From a virus: a stretch of 46,112 bases of DNA. A program made the position numbers and the translations under genes. Positions 1 to 7,484 of the stretch are shown piece after piece (within the stretch, counting starts at the first letter, position 1; each line of letters starts with the position of its first letter). The stretch spans positions 1 to 46,112 of IMG/VR virus record IMGVR_UViG_3300025120_000111; one strand, 5' to 3'. The notes under the pieces were generated by a model. The model searched no databases, was not told the DNA's origin, and saw only the letters and a program-made list of their open reading frames with translations.

Positions 1-265
1 TAGGATGCCCTGCATCGTTCAAGGCATTATACACGGTTGTGCGGTCACTGCGAATAGCTTCTCGCATATAAAACGCAACCACTTTTTCCATGTGCTTTTT
101 GAAGGCTTGTGCCTGATCTCGGATAGCAGGGTGTGTACTGTCAGAAACACTTATAAGTTTCTCTACACAACGCTCCGATACCTCATCAGGTGTAAACCCT
201 CTATTCTCTGTAGTCTGTATGTTAACTACTGGTTCTTTCGGTATGTCTACATTAAATTTAAACAT
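1..265 (-). CDS. Unrecognised small phage protein, cut by window edge
   Basis: An open frame starts with ATG at 263-265 and runs off the left edge with no stop, giving 88 residues beginning MFKFNVDIPKEPVVNI. Its start overlaps the last 8 bases of the adaptor gene upstream, the usual tight packing of this operon. The visible part is mostly helical and mixed-charge, with no membrane segment. I recall near-identical openings in marine phage contigs, always without a function, so none is assigned. The 3' end lies outside the window. Confidence 0.75.
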   Translation of the reverse strand, partial: MFKFNVDIPKEPVVNIQTTENRGFTPDEVSERCVEKLISVSDSTHPAIRDQAQAFKKHMEKVVAFYMREAIRSDRTTVYNALNDAGHP

Positions 266-917
266 TGTTCTCGCTTTCGCTGTATCCCTCTTCGCCATCT
301 CTATAACCGTCTTGTTGCAGTAAGCCACCCACTTTAGTAAAGGCTTGCATAGCGAGTTGATGTTGTTTTCTGTACTCGTTCATAAGATCTGTGTCGCCCT
401 TCATGTATGAGTACGCTTCTAATAATGCACCGTAAAGCAGAGCTGTTTCGGCATTGTCACCTAACCACGTTGTACCTGCTGTAACAATAGATGGTGGGTC
501 ATAGTAGTAATTTATTTGAGCAAGGTATGCAGCATCTGGCGTTGGCCCTAAGATAAAATATCCGGGCGTGGTCGTTGTACCGCCCACAAACTGACCATAA
601 TACTTTGGCAAACCTGTGTCATTCGCAGGAAACGCTTCCTTCATAAAGGTAACATTCTTGTTTAATAAGTAGCTATAGTTACCACTGCTATCTGTGATGG
701 CTATAGAATAAACTGCGATCATGTCTGTGGGTCTAGCTAGATACTGAGAGTTAGCAACTGTACTACCAGTAGCGGCCTTTCGAAGCTCTGGAATAAGAAC
801 CTGACGGAGTATCTTCTCCTCTGCCTGTCTAACAAACGTAGGGATGTTACCCACAAAAGAAGTCTCTGTGTTCTCTGTGTAGTCCTGTATAGCCTGTGTT
901 AACTCTGTATAGTTCAT
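258..917 (-). CDS. Head-tail adaptor-like virion protein
   Basis: 219 residues. The N-terminal helix-rich part (about 1-50, with NIPTFVRQAEEKILRQ) followed by a beta-rich middle and a C-terminal helical part is typical of the phage adaptor proteins that sit under the portal (SU10-adaptor / T7 gp11-like class). The repeated pattern 'LGPTPDAAY..INYYYDPP' is characteristic of this class. It probably forms the ring joining portal to the tail nozzle. It lies two genes downstream of a second adaptor-like protein (2244-2921), so the phage may have two stacked neck rings. Family assignment is by resemblance only. Confidence 0.65.
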   Translation of the reverse strand: MNYTELTQAIQDYTENTETSFVGNIPTFVRQAEEKILRQVLIPELRKAATGSTVANSQYLARPTDMIAVYSIAITDSSGNYSYLLNKNVTFMKEAFPANDTGLPKYYGQFVGGTTTTPGYFILGPTPDAAYLAQINYYYDPPSIVTAGTTWLGDNAETALLYGALLEAYSYMKGDTDLMNEYRKQHQLAMQAFTKVGGLLQQDGYRDGEEGYSESENNV

Positions 918-922
918 TTGAT

Positions 923-1144
923 TTACCTTACCGTATACGTCCCACCACGAGCTTTACCCATACCGCGAGACGTTGTACCGCCGTATTTTAGTTTGGTTGG
1001 TTTACGACCTGATAGTTTGAGTAAGTTGCTTTTGCCTTTATTCAACAAAAATTGATCAAAACTCATTGAATCTGACGCGGGACCGTCAAAGAACTCCTCA
1101 CGTAAGTTCTGTAGTTCTGAGTCTAGTTCTTTCATCTTACCCAT
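923..1144 (-). CDS. Small Lys/Gly-rich phage protein
   Basis: 73 residues; acidic N-terminal half with a predicted helix (residues 1-35), then a basic, Gly-rich C-terminus (KYGGTTSRGMGKARGG). No known domain recognised. It lies 5 bases from both neighbours, inside the neck-protein stretch, so it is likely a virion or assembly accessory protein. The basic Gly/Met tail resembles that of several other small proteins in this operon (1150, 3179, 3827). Confidence 0.65.
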   Translation of the reverse strand: MGKMKELDSELQNLREEFFDGPASDSMSFDQFLLNKGKSNLLKLSGRKPTKLKYGGTTSRGMGKARGGTYTVR

Positions 1145-1149
1145 AATGA

Positions 1150-1335
1150 CTACCCATTCTTACCAAAGTTGCCGCCACGAACTGCTGCGCCCATACCTTT
1201 GCATGTGCTACCGCCCATTCCCATTTTCTTTACCTTACCACCTTTTTCCATAAAACCCATTTTTTTACGGACTTCTAATGGTAACTTACTTGCTGGATTT
1301 CCTTCAGGTACAGGTTTTAAAATTTTTCCGGGCAT
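1150..1335 (-). CDS. Small basic Gly/Met-rich phage protein
   Basis: 61 residues starting MPGKILKPVPEGNPASKLP. A strong ribosome binding site (AAGGAG) precedes the ATG. The middle and end are repeated Lys/Gly/Met clusters (EKGGKVKKMGMGG). The shape, a short ordered N-terminus and flexible basic tail, suggests nucleic-acid contact or packaging in the virion, but no function is established. Confidence 0.7.
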   Translation of the reverse strand: MPGKILKPVPEGNPASKLPLEVRKKMGFMEKGGKVKKMGMGGSTCKGMGAAVRGGNFGKNG

Positions 1336-1386
1336 ATCTAATCTCCTTTTAACAATGTTATCATGTTTAAATTTTCAAATCTACCG

Positions 1387-2247
1387 TTAAGGTGTATTCA
1401 CTTGGCCTCCCATACCACTGTGGTTAGTGCAATAGTAGTATAATGTTGGTGCGCCTGAAGCTACCACGACCTGAGTATAAGCACCTGCGTTTCCGGGGGT
1501 TCCGCTAGTTGTAACGCCTGTTGTGTACTCCACACCACCCGAATGAGTGCCGTCTGAAGTCGTTGAAAACCTTAGTGGGTGACCACTGTTGCTCGAATCT
1601 GATTGGTCAAACAAGTATGTACCTCCTTCATTAAGAGTTCCTGTAGGTGCTTGATCCCCATCGAGGTAAAATTTATTTCCACTACCATATCCTGCACTCG
1701 CTACTGTAACTATAATGGAAGCTGTCACGTTAACCGATGGGGTAACAGCTCCTGCAGCTCCCGTAGCAAAATTACCTGTAACAGGCACTGGTTCTATTAT
1801 ATCACCTGTTATAGTAACAGTACCTACGTTACCTAACGCACGAGATGGAGCTGCAGGACTTGCAGTAAATGTAAGAGCTGATGCTGCGCCAACCGTTCCT
1901 GTAGCAGATACGCCTGTAGCATTTACTACACTTTCGTCAAAGCTCACGACAACCCTACCTACAGATGCGGTCATAAATTGAGCAGGGTTCCAAACAGGAC
2001 CAAATCCAAATAGCTGTCTACTTGCTTCTAGGGCGGTGTCTGGCCTAGCATTTGCCAAACTCTGTGGGTCAAATATTCTTATCCTGCCAAGGAAATTTTG
2101 TGGGTGATCATCATCAGCCACGTCTCTACCCACACGTAAACCTGTCTTCACACCATTCTTATACTCGTCAACAAGCTCGTTCAGTGGATATCTGAAGCCA
2201 GTTCTGTCACAGAAACCAAAGGAATATTTGTTACTAGCAGTCCTCAT
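1387..2247 (-). CDS. Virion protein with cupredoxin-like C-terminal domain
   Basis: 286 residues. The first ~95 residues (opening RTASNKYSFGFCDRTGFRYP) look like a conserved phage neck/structural domain. Residues ~96-185 are a Thr/Ala/Val-rich beta linker. The last ~100 residues form a cupredoxin-like beta domain: 'SGHPLRFS' supplies a His, and the end has 'YYYCTNHSGMGG', a Cys-x2-His-x2-Met pattern like the copper loop of pseudoazurin/plastocyanin. Whether metal is bound is unknown; many phage copies may be purely structural. The start overlaps the end of the adaptor gene upstream by ATGA. Confidence 0.65.
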   Translation of the reverse strand: MRTASNKYSFGFCDRTGFRYPLNELVDEYKNGVKTGLRVGRDVADDDHPQNFLGRIRIFDPQSLANARPDTALEASRQLFGFGPVWNPAQFMTASVGRVVVSFDESVVNATGVSATGTVGAASALTFTASPAAPSRALGNVGTVTITGDIIEPVPVTGNFATGAAGAVTPSVNVTASIIVTVASAGYGSGNKFYLDGDQAPTGTLNEGGTYLFDQSDSSNSGHPLRFSTTSDGTHSGGVEYTTGVTTSGTPGNAGAYTQVVVASGAPTLYYYCTNHSGMGGQVNTP

Positions 2248-2921
2248 CCACCACCTATCAAGAACGTATTATGTGGTACAAACCTTATAGATGCTGTTTC
2301 TGAATCTTCGCCCGCTGCAAGTTCGAACTGATACTCGTACTCTTGCTTTAAAGGCACAACTCTAGCTATTGCTTCTGGTTTCTTCATAGCTATTTGATAC
2401 GCAAGACCTGCAACAAGGCATGGTATAAACCGTGGAGGTACAGCCGCTGTTGTTCCAACTCCTGAAGACAGCCCATCTATACCTTTTAATCGATAATACG
2501 CTAACGTATACGAAGCGTCTGGAACAGGCCAAAGAGTTACTTTTGTCTCTGTAGCTAGTCTTTGTACATATATCTGAGTGGGCTTACCTGTGGTATTCTT
2601 ATTGGATTGAGCCGCATAGTTAGACACAGATATACGTTCTAGGGCTGTATCTACCTGACTAGTACCAGTACCAGTCCGTATATGATGTTCTATTACATCT
2701 ATAGTATCTATAGGCATGGTGTACGTTACTGTACCCGCAGCTACAGCTAGAGTCCCTTCGTCTATAGTAAACAGATTAAGCCCTCTATTCTGCCACTCAA
2801 GCAACATAATATTAAGGCTACGCCTCGCGGTTCGAAGATCATAACCTGTGTTTAGTTCTATCCCTGCACGTTCGTAGGCTTCCTCGAATATGTCAGGTAA
2901 ATCTGGTGTAACTACTGCCAT
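2244..2921 (-). CDS. Head-tail adaptor / P22 gp4-like packaged-DNA stabilisation protein
   Basis: 225 residues. The N-terminus (IFEEAYERAGIELNTGYDLRTARRSLNIM) and the beta-rich body (TVTYTMPIDTIDVIEH, TKVTLWPVPDASYTLAYYRL) match the pattern of P22 gp4-type tail accessory factors, which plug onto the portal after DNA packaging. An AGGAAA ribosome binding site precedes the ATG. Its position, after the head genes and before other neck genes, agrees with this. It is distinct in sequence from the adaptor at 258-917. Confidence 0.72.
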   Translation of the reverse strand: MAVVTPDLPDIFEEAYERAGIELNTGYDLRTARRSLNIMLLEWQNRGLNLFTIDEGTLAVAAGTVTYTMPIDTIDVIEHHIRTGTGTSQVDTALERISVSNYAAQSNKNTTGKPTQIYVQRLATETKVTLWPVPDASYTLAYYRLKGIDGLSSGVGTTAAVPPRFIPCLVAGLAYQIAMKKPEAIARVVPLKQEYEYQFELAAGEDSETASIRFVPHNTFLIGGG

Positions 2922-2924
2922 CTA

Positions 2925-3179
2925 TTATTTCCTAAACTGTCTCGTCTTCTTCGCAATCTTCTTAGGCTGGCGTACATGTTGTTTACCTGCCTTCTTGCCT
3001 TTTCTCTTAGCCTTCGAAGTAGCTGCATATTCAGCAGAACTAAGAGACTTAATAGCCGCAGAGGGGAGATAACGCTCCCCTGTAGCCTTTTTACCTTGCG
3101 TAGATGGTTTACCACTCTTGGTTCGCCACTTCTGCTTGGTCCAATTTTTAAGACTTTTCTGCGACTTCTTTAGCGGCAT
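2925..3179 (-). CDS. Small, highly basic phage protein (DUF5872-like)
   Basis: 84 residues opening MPLKKSQKSLKNWTKQKWRT, with a conserved 'GERYLPSAAIKSLSSAEYAAT' core and a Lys-rich tail. I recall this as a widespread small phage protein sometimes annotated DUF5872; that name is from memory. Very high Lys/Arg content suggests nucleic-acid binding. Its ATG overlaps the stop of the 44-residue gene upstream (TAATG). Confidence 0.7.
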   Translation of the reverse strand: MPLKKSQKSLKNWTKQKWRTKSGKPSTQGKKATGERYLPSAAIKSLSSAEYAATSKAKRKGKKAGKQHVRQPKKIAKKTRQFRK

Positions 3180-3313
3180 TACTTCTTGGCCTTACCACCG
3201 CGCTTCATTGCCATAGGCTTCTTAGCCATACCGCCGCGCATCATCTTTGCTGGTTTACCACCGCGCTTCATTGCCATTGGTTTTTTCTTCATAGAACGAG
3301 GTTTCATAGCCAT
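3179..3313 (-). CDS. 44-residue Met/Lys/Gly-rich repeat protein
   Basis: A 44-residue frame between ATG at 3311-3313 and TAA at 3179-3181, with GGAGAC upstream of the start. It is almost entirely Met, Lys, Arg, Gly, Pro and Ala, with the 10-residue unit KPMAMKRGGK occurring twice plus partial copies. Its first 59 bases overlap the 3' end of the 190-residue gene in another frame, and its stop is shared with the next start. Function unknown; composition suggests a nucleic-acid-binding or disordered virion peptide. Confidence 0.6.
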   Translation of the reverse strand: MAMKPRSMKKKPMAMKRGGKPAKMMRGGMAKKPMAMKRGGKAKK

Positions 3314-3827
3314 CTGTCAGTCTCCTTTTTCTGTTAACAACTAACTCTTTGTATTCGTCTTCTGGGTATACGTCATAGTAACCTAAACGTTGTAGTTTGT
3401 CACTGGCGTGAACAACCTGTTTAAGATCTTGGATAAATACCATGCAGTACGGTTGATCTACAGAACTCTCCCAATCGTTGTCAGATAAGAAATCAAGCTC
3501 TGCTTCCTCTGCGCCATAGTCGGGATGAAACTCCATACAGTGCAAATTCTCGAAAAGTATGTTTAGGTTTTGTACATACTTATGAAACTTATTTAGTTTT
3601 GGTACGCTATGAGATGCTATCACAACAAGATCTTTACCTGTGATGATAAAGTCAGAGCAGTAACGAAGGCTATCTTCGTACACATCGTCTGTTTCTATGA
3701 CTAAGACTTTGTCTTTTTTCCAAGCTTCTTTGGCATATGGACAAGCAGAAAGACCTTTGAGGTTCTGGTTCGGTACTTCTAAAACCTCACTTGACCAACT
3801 TCTTAGATCTTTCTCTATTTCGCCCAT
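3255..3827 (-). CDS. Conserved phage protein of unknown function
   Basis: 190 residues, acidic and globular in composition, with 'GLSACPYAKEAWKKDKVLVIETDD' near the N-terminus, an acidic stretch about residue 105 (GAEEAELDFLSDNDW) and 'YCMVFIQDLKQVVHASDKLQRLGYYDVYP'. It is quite unlike its basic neighbours and looks like an alpha/beta enzyme or regulatory fold, but I recognise no catalytic motif. The C-terminal ~20 codons overlap the 44-residue gene, and its start shares a base with the stop of the gene upstream. Confidence 0.75.
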   Translation of the reverse strand: MGEIEKDLRSWSSEVLEVPNQNLKGLSACPYAKEAWKKDKVLVIETDDVYEDSLRYCSDFIITGKDLVVIASHSVPKLNKFHKYVQNLNILFENLHCMEFHPDYGAEEAELDFLSDNDWESSVDQPYCMVFIQDLKQVVHASDKLQRLGYYDVYPEDEYKELVVNRKRRLTDGYETSFYEEKTNGNEARW

Positions 3828-4120
3828 CAGTCTCTGTAGCCCCCACCTGCTTTTTTATAAGCAGCGGCAACCATTTGAGCTTTCCTAGCTGACCACTGAC
3901 CGGGAGCGCCACCTTTACCACCCGCTTTTATTCTATTAAATATTCTTTTTCTCATGCCCGGTTTGGTATAGTTACCTGCTTTGTTGACAGTACTCTTAGA
4001 CTTTTTCTTAACCTTACCGCCTTTGCCCATACGAATAATATCAAGATCTTTGGCGTCATCACCCGTAGAAACTCTATTACCTACGAGTTGACTACTCATT
4101 TGAGAGCGAGAAATAGCCAT
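3827..4120 (-). CDS. Small basic phage protein
   Basis: 97 residues from ATG at 4118-4120 (MAISRSQMSSQLVGNRVS), chosen over an in-frame ATG 54 bases upstream because AGGAAGG lies just before it and because the upstream codons overlap a better small membrane gene. Middle is Lys/Gly-rich (GKGGKVKKKSKS); the C-terminal half 'GAPGQWSARKAQMVAAAYKKAGGGY' is a conserved-looking amphipathic helix. Probably a virion or DNA-associated accessory protein; no function known. Confidence 0.68.
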   Translation of the reverse strand: MAISRSQMSSQLVGNRVSTGDDAKDLDIIRMGKGGKVKKKSKSTVNKAGNYTKPGMRKRIFNRIKAGGKGGAPGQWSARKAQMVAAAYKKAGGGYRD

Positions 4121-4290
4121 TATAGAAACCTTCCTGCTACAGCCGCAGCAATGATTAAGACGGCAATGCCCCACAACCGCATATCAAGACGCTCTAATTG
4201 CTTCTCAATACGCTCAAAACGCCTATCAGACTCTTTTTCATGTTTTTCCATAATCGTTAATACGTCTTGCGCTTTCATCAACATTTCCAT
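4120..4290 (-). CDS. 56-residue coiled-coil membrane protein, XhlA-like topology
   Basis: ATG at 4288-4290 to TAA at 4120-4122 gives 56 residues. Residues 1-38 are a charged helix (EKESDRRFERIEKQLERLD) and 39-54 a hydrophobic segment (LWGIAVLIIAAAVAGR). This helix-then-C-terminal-anchor layout is that of XhlA/hemolysin-type phage proteins that help holins. Its stop overlaps the next start (TAATG) and its start overlaps the upstream gene by 13 bases. It lies far from the lysis cassette at 44-46 kb, so a holin role is only a possibility; it could equally anchor an assembly step at the membrane. Confidence 0.6.
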   Translation of the reverse strand: MEMLMKAQDVLTIMEKHEKESDRRFERIEKQLERLDMRLWGIAVLIIAAAVAGRFL

Positions 4291-4568
4291 CTTTTTCTAG
4301 CCTGTCTTAGGCGACTGTTTGGATCTTTTGCTGCTTTTGGAAACTGCTTCATCTGTCCTGCAGATCTGGCACAGTAAGACTTACGGCGTTTCGCGGCCTT
4401 ACTACCTTTTTTAACTGTGCCAGTCACAGCAGTTTTAAGCTTAGAACCGGGGTTATCCTTACGGTACTTAGCTACACCTTTAGAGGTCATACCCGCGCCT
4501 TTTTTGGTGGGTCTCTTATGACCCCCCTTGATGGAGTGACCCTTCATAGTTCCTTTGCGAGCAGCCAT
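4278..4568 (-). CDS. Small highly basic phage protein (DUF6321-like)
   Basis: 96 residues opening MAARKGTMKGHSIKGGHKRP, with 'SKAAKRRKSYCARSAGQMKQFPKAAKDPNSRLRQARKRWKC'. It resembles a family of small Lys/Arg-rich proteins common in marine phages (DUF6321 from memory). Two conserved-looking Cys (about 67 and the last residue). Likely binds nucleic acid; role unknown. Confidence 0.72.
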   Translation of the reverse strand: MAARKGTMKGHSIKGGHKRPTKKGAGMTSKGVAKYRKDNPGSKLKTAVTGTVKKGSKAAKRRKSYCARSAGQMKQFPKAAKDPNSRLRQARKRWKC

Positions 4569-4572
4569 AACA

Positions 4573-4842
4573 TTAATTAAAGAATACTGTTATAGCCGTT
4601 AGTGCCGTAGCGGTAGCTACATGAATATCACTAACTCTAATTCCATCATCTGGAATATTAACAGCATGAACGTCAGAAGCTTTTAGATCTAAATCTAGAA
4701 CTGTAGCCCCACCGTTGCCGTCTGAGATAGTTAATCGAGGTGTACCCGATCCTGATAAAACATGTATCTGCCGTATACGAGCAGGACCAACTGCGAGTGA
4801 GCCTGTTCCTGTGACACGCTTTGCCTTTACATCACTAGACAT
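4573..4842 (-). CDS. Small beta-rich phage structural protein
   Basis: 89 residues, Gly/Thr/Val-rich, nearly all predicted beta strand (GTGSLAVGPARIRQIHVLSGSGTPRLTISDGNGG). No charged tail, unlike its neighbours. Size and composition fit a capsid decoration or tail-associated beta-sandwich. No defined family recognised; conservative call by position and composition. Confidence 0.62.
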   Translation of the reverse strand: MSSDVKAKRVTGTGSLAVGPARIRQIHVLSGSGTPRLTISDGNGGATVLDLDLKASDVHAVNIPDDGIRVSDIHVATATALTAITVFFN

Positions 4843-4845
4843 AGC

Positions 4846-5061
4846 TTACCCTTCTTTCTTAGGGCGACCGCGCTTTTTAACAGGTGATTCTTCCCATGCC
4901 TCATTTACATCAGGTGTAGAAGGGTCATCTGCTTTAAGCGTTCCATCGCCGTTTCTTGCACGAACTTTTTCGGTGTTTTTCCAAACTTTTAGTGGGTTTC
5001 CATCTGGATCTAACCCACGAGCCGCTAGTTCTTCCGCGCTTGGTGGTGCGAATCTACTCAT
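4846..5061 (-). CDS. Small phage protein with AT-hook-like C-terminus
   Basis: 71 residues. N-terminus MSRFAPPSAEELAARGLDPDG is a short conserved-looking segment; the middle is charged and disordered; the C-terminus is VKKRGRPKKEG, matching the Arg-Gly-Arg-Pro core of the AT-hook minor-groove binding motif. The motif is short and could be fortuitous. It lies in a run of small genes after the capsid terminator. Confidence 0.62.
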   Translation of the reverse strand: MSRFAPPSAEELAARGLDPDGNPLKVWKNTEKVRARNGDGTLKADDPSTPDVNEAWEESPVKKRGRPKKEG

Positions 5062-5071
5062 GATTTACCCC

Positions 5072-5296
5072 CTATGAAGCAGAAATGGTTGCGCCTGTAT
5101 CGGAACGCTTCCAGTTTGTTCCGTCAGAGAAAGCCAAGATAGCAGCTCCTGCAGCTCCGTTTGAGATAAACGCTATAGTGCCTGTACCTGCTGTAGCAGC
5201 GGAAGGTGCGGCTGCAACTGTATAATTTGTTAGTGTGATAAGACCTGCAAAGCCATCAGTGGCTGTAACTGGACCTGAAAATGTGGTTGATGCCAT
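5072..5296 (-). CDS. Small Ala/Thr-rich beta-type phage protein
   Basis: 74 residues from the internal ATG (MASTTFSGPVTATDGF); the alternative ATG six codons upstream is possible. Sequence is low in charge, rich in Ala, Thr and Gly, and ends 'AILAFSDGTNWKRSDTGATISAS', a pattern seen at the ends of phage tail and appendage proteins (a carbohydrate- or trimer-associated motif by resemblance). First gene after the capsid terminator. Exact role unknown. Confidence 0.6.
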   Translation of the reverse strand: MASTTFSGPVTATDGFAGLITLTNYTVAAAPSAATAGTGTIAFISNGAAGAAILAFSDGTNWKRSDTGATISAS

Positions 5297-5410
5297 AATA
5301 AATACCCCTTGCACAAGGTTTTGCCTAGCAGTCTGTGCAACGTCAGGGAGGGGAGTGTCCTGTCTGCAAGGCTAATGTTGCCCCTGCAAATACCATAACA
5401 CACATTTTAC

Positions 5411-5439
5411 AAAAAGAAAGGGGCAACTTGCGCTGCCCC
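5411..5439 (-). terminator. Rho-independent terminator after the major capsid gene
   Basis: Read on the minus strand: GGGGCA, an 8-base loop, TGCCCC, then TTTCTTTTT. The stem spans 5420-5439 and the T tract 5411-5419. It is 34 bases past the capsid stop, so it would lower expression of the small genes and neck genes relative to capsid, a common phage arrangement. Confidence 0.85.
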
Positions 5440-5472
5440 AGTTCGGGAGAGGTAATTCTCCTATATCAAAAG

Positions 5473-6378
5473 TTATGCGCCCGGTGAACCGAACATTCCT
5501 AGTGGATCAGATACACCAAAAGAATAACGCTCACGAGCTTTGTAGCGAACGTTACCTGTATCAAAATCACCGTCCATAGCCGTAGCCATTGGAGTACGCA
5601 CGAAGTGCTTCATTCCGTTTGGAATGTCTGTGGTGATAAAGAACGCGTCTGTATCCGTTAGGTAATGATTCACACGGTAGCCTTCAGGGATTGATCCATT
5701 TGAACGCAATGCGTTTGTATCGTTATCCGCTGTACCAGTGCGAAGCTCTGTCTGTAGCAGTCTTGTTGCCACGAACATTAGCGCAGGTGGAACGATTAGC
5801 TTACGAGGGCGAGCCGCGATCAATAGGCCACGTTCGTCTGTGAACGCTGCAATATCAATAACTGACTGCTCTAGTGAGGTTTCGTTCAAGTCTGCATTAA
5901 CTGCGAGCTTGTTAGCGTTTGTACTACCACCAACAGATGGGTGTGCAGTACTAAACATTGTAACGCCATCACCTGAGTTGAAGCTTGTAAAACCTGTGTT
6001 CAACAAAGCTGCAGCCTTAGTCTGCTTGGTATAAGCCATAGCGCGAGCTAGTGCTTTTGTATATCGAGCAGACAATGAGTCGTACAAGTTGTCTTCCATC
6101 GCTTCTTCAGTGATAGAGAAACCCATTGCAACGGTCTCATGGTTGTATCGAGCAGTGTAATGCTCTTGTGCGTTATCATACGAAATCGATGCACCTTCTG
6201 CTTTCACAGGAGCCGCCCCAAAACCACTTAATTTGACTTCTTCTTCAAAACTTCTGTCTGAATTTTCTGTCTCATAAATTTCTGAGTGTTCGTTTTCGTA
6301 TTTGTCGTATTCCAAGCCGTACAATGCGTTTAGCCCGGGAAGTAGCTCTTTAAGGAGCTGTGCGCGTGAAATAGCCAT
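5473..6378 (-). CDS. Major capsid protein (Mu gpT-like)
   Basis: 301 residues. Features expected of the HK97-fold gpT-like capsid family: N-terminal helix (LLKELLPGLNALYGLEYDKYENEH), an E-loop-like region (SGFGAAPVKAEGASISYDN), 'GFSITEEAMEDNLYDSLSARYTKALARAMAYTKQ', and 'STAHPSVGGSTNANKLA'. No protease or delta-domain precedes it; a separate scaffold gene lies upstream (7485-8423). GGGAG precedes the start. Followed directly by a strong terminator, consistent with high expression. Confidence 0.92.
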   Translation of the reverse strand: MAISRAQLLKELLPGLNALYGLEYDKYENEHSEIYETENSDRSFEEEVKLSGFGAAPVKAEGASISYDNAQEHYTARYNHETVAMGFSITEEAMEDNLYDSLSARYTKALARAMAYTKQTKAAALLNTGFTSFNSGDGVTMFSTAHPSVGGSTNANKLAVNADLNETSLEQSVIDIAAFTDERGLLIAARPRKLIVPPALMFVATRLLQTELRTGTADNDTNALRSNGSIPEGYRVNHYLTDTDAFFITTDIPNGMKHFVRTPMATAMDGDFDTGNVRYKARERYSFGVSDPLGMFGSPGA

Positions 6379-6390
6379 TAGTCAGTCTCC

Positions 6391-6990
6391 CTATACGCCA
6401 GTGTTCATGGTCATCATGTGAGCGCCATTGGTGATACGAACCAGAACATCTGGGAACGCATCGCCGGGATCAGATACATGACCAACGATTTTAAATGCGC
6501 CAACCGTAGTCTGGACAGTCGCATCTAGTGCTGAATTGGAATTACCTGTTGCGGTACTCCCAGTCGAAGTTGATTGTACTGCTGCAAACTTGGTAATAGT
6601 ACCAATAATTGTTTGCGCTCCTGTACCATCAAGTTGTGCTTGAAAAAGCACGTTTGGATCATCAACGACCATAGCTTTGGCGTTGAGTTTTCCTGCTGGA
6701 TAGTAGTTTGAGTGTACAGTCTGACCTTGATCATTTGTATACTCACAACCTACAAAAACACCAATAGCACCAATGCCACTGCCGCCTAAGTTGTTGGTTG
6801 TTATATCCGCACCATTGCCACCGGCTAGTGCGATAAACCCATCTGCACCCAGCGTAACGGCTTGACCATTAAAGATATTGGTCGCCTCGCCCGCAGGATC
6901 GATCAGGTATGTAGTAGTTGCCCCTGCATAGGGCATGCCATCAGCACGTTTTACGGGCTTCAGGCCTTGGGGAGCTGCTGTAGTAGCCAT
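6391..6990 (-). CDS. Head decoration / capsid-stabilising protein
   Basis: 199 residues, Gly/Thr/Ala-rich and largely beta strand (MATTAAPQGLKPVKRADGMP, VTLGADGFIALAGGNG). Preceded by a strong AGGAGG site and directly upstream of the major capsid gene, the usual place for a decoration protein. Alternative: a minor capsid protein. No homolog is named. Confidence 0.7.
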   Translation of the reverse strand: MATTAAPQGLKPVKRADGMPYAGATTTYLIDPAGEATNIFNGQAVTLGADGFIALAGGNGADITTNNLGGSGIGAIGVFVGCEYTNDQGQTVHSNYYPAGKLNAKAMVVDDPNVLFQAQLDGTGAQTIIGTITKFAAVQSTSTGSTATGNSNSALDATVQTTVGAFKIVGHVSDPGDAFPDVLVRITNGAHMMTMNTGV

Positions 6991-7039
6991 TTGCTCTTCC
7001 TCCTAACCAAATTTAAACCAAGGAAGCTCCCTAAGAAGG

Positions 7040-7483
7040 TCACTTCCCAAATGAAGTTCGCGTGGAACGTTCGGGATTCAACACTGGCATACGAGGATCG
7101 TTTTCTCTCATAAAGTTACGATCTACCGCATCCTGTGCGTGTTGAGCCTGTTCAAGTTGAACTTGAATACGTTCTTCAGCAATTTCAGCAGGTATGCTGC
7201 ATAATAACAGACCACCTACCTCAATGTTGTCCTTGAATCGAGAATCGATGTCAGACACAATGTTTAAATCACGATAGTCTGATGCTTTGACTGGCGTATA
7301 GCCCTCACGGAATCGAGTAGAGACATTAGTATTGTCACTGTTCCCCAAAGTTGCTGTGCGAATCCAACGGAAGTGTAATCCATCCTTTGGTTCGGGGGTC
7401 GGTAACGCAGATGGTCTTGACCATCCTTTTCTACGCTCTGTCTTTTCTCTAGTTTCGGTAGTGCGTGGAGTTCTATCAGTCAT
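7040..7483 (-). CDS. Conserved head-region phage protein
   Basis: 147 residues. N-terminal ~30 residues are charged and disordered (TPRTTETREKTERRKGWSRP), then a globular part 'HFRWIRTATLGNSDNTNVSTRFREGYTPVKASDY' and a helix 'AEERIQVQLEQAQHAQDAVDRNFMREND'. It lies between scaffold and decoration protein, one base from the scaffold stop. Probably a head assembly protein; precise role not recognised. Confidence 0.72.
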   Translation of the reverse strand: MTDRTPRTTETREKTERRKGWSRPSALPTPEPKDGLHFRWIRTATLGNSDNTNVSTRFREGYTPVKASDYRDLNIVSDIDSRFKDNIEVGGLLLCSIPAEIAEERIQVQLEQAQHAQDAVDRNFMRENDPRMPVLNPERSTRTSFGK

Positions 7484-7484
7484 A

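Noticed and set aside
5-337. 110-residue plus-strand open frame
   Set aside because: It lies opposite two real minus-strand frames, has no ribosome binding site and a Cys/Phe-rich composition typical of an antisense shadow.
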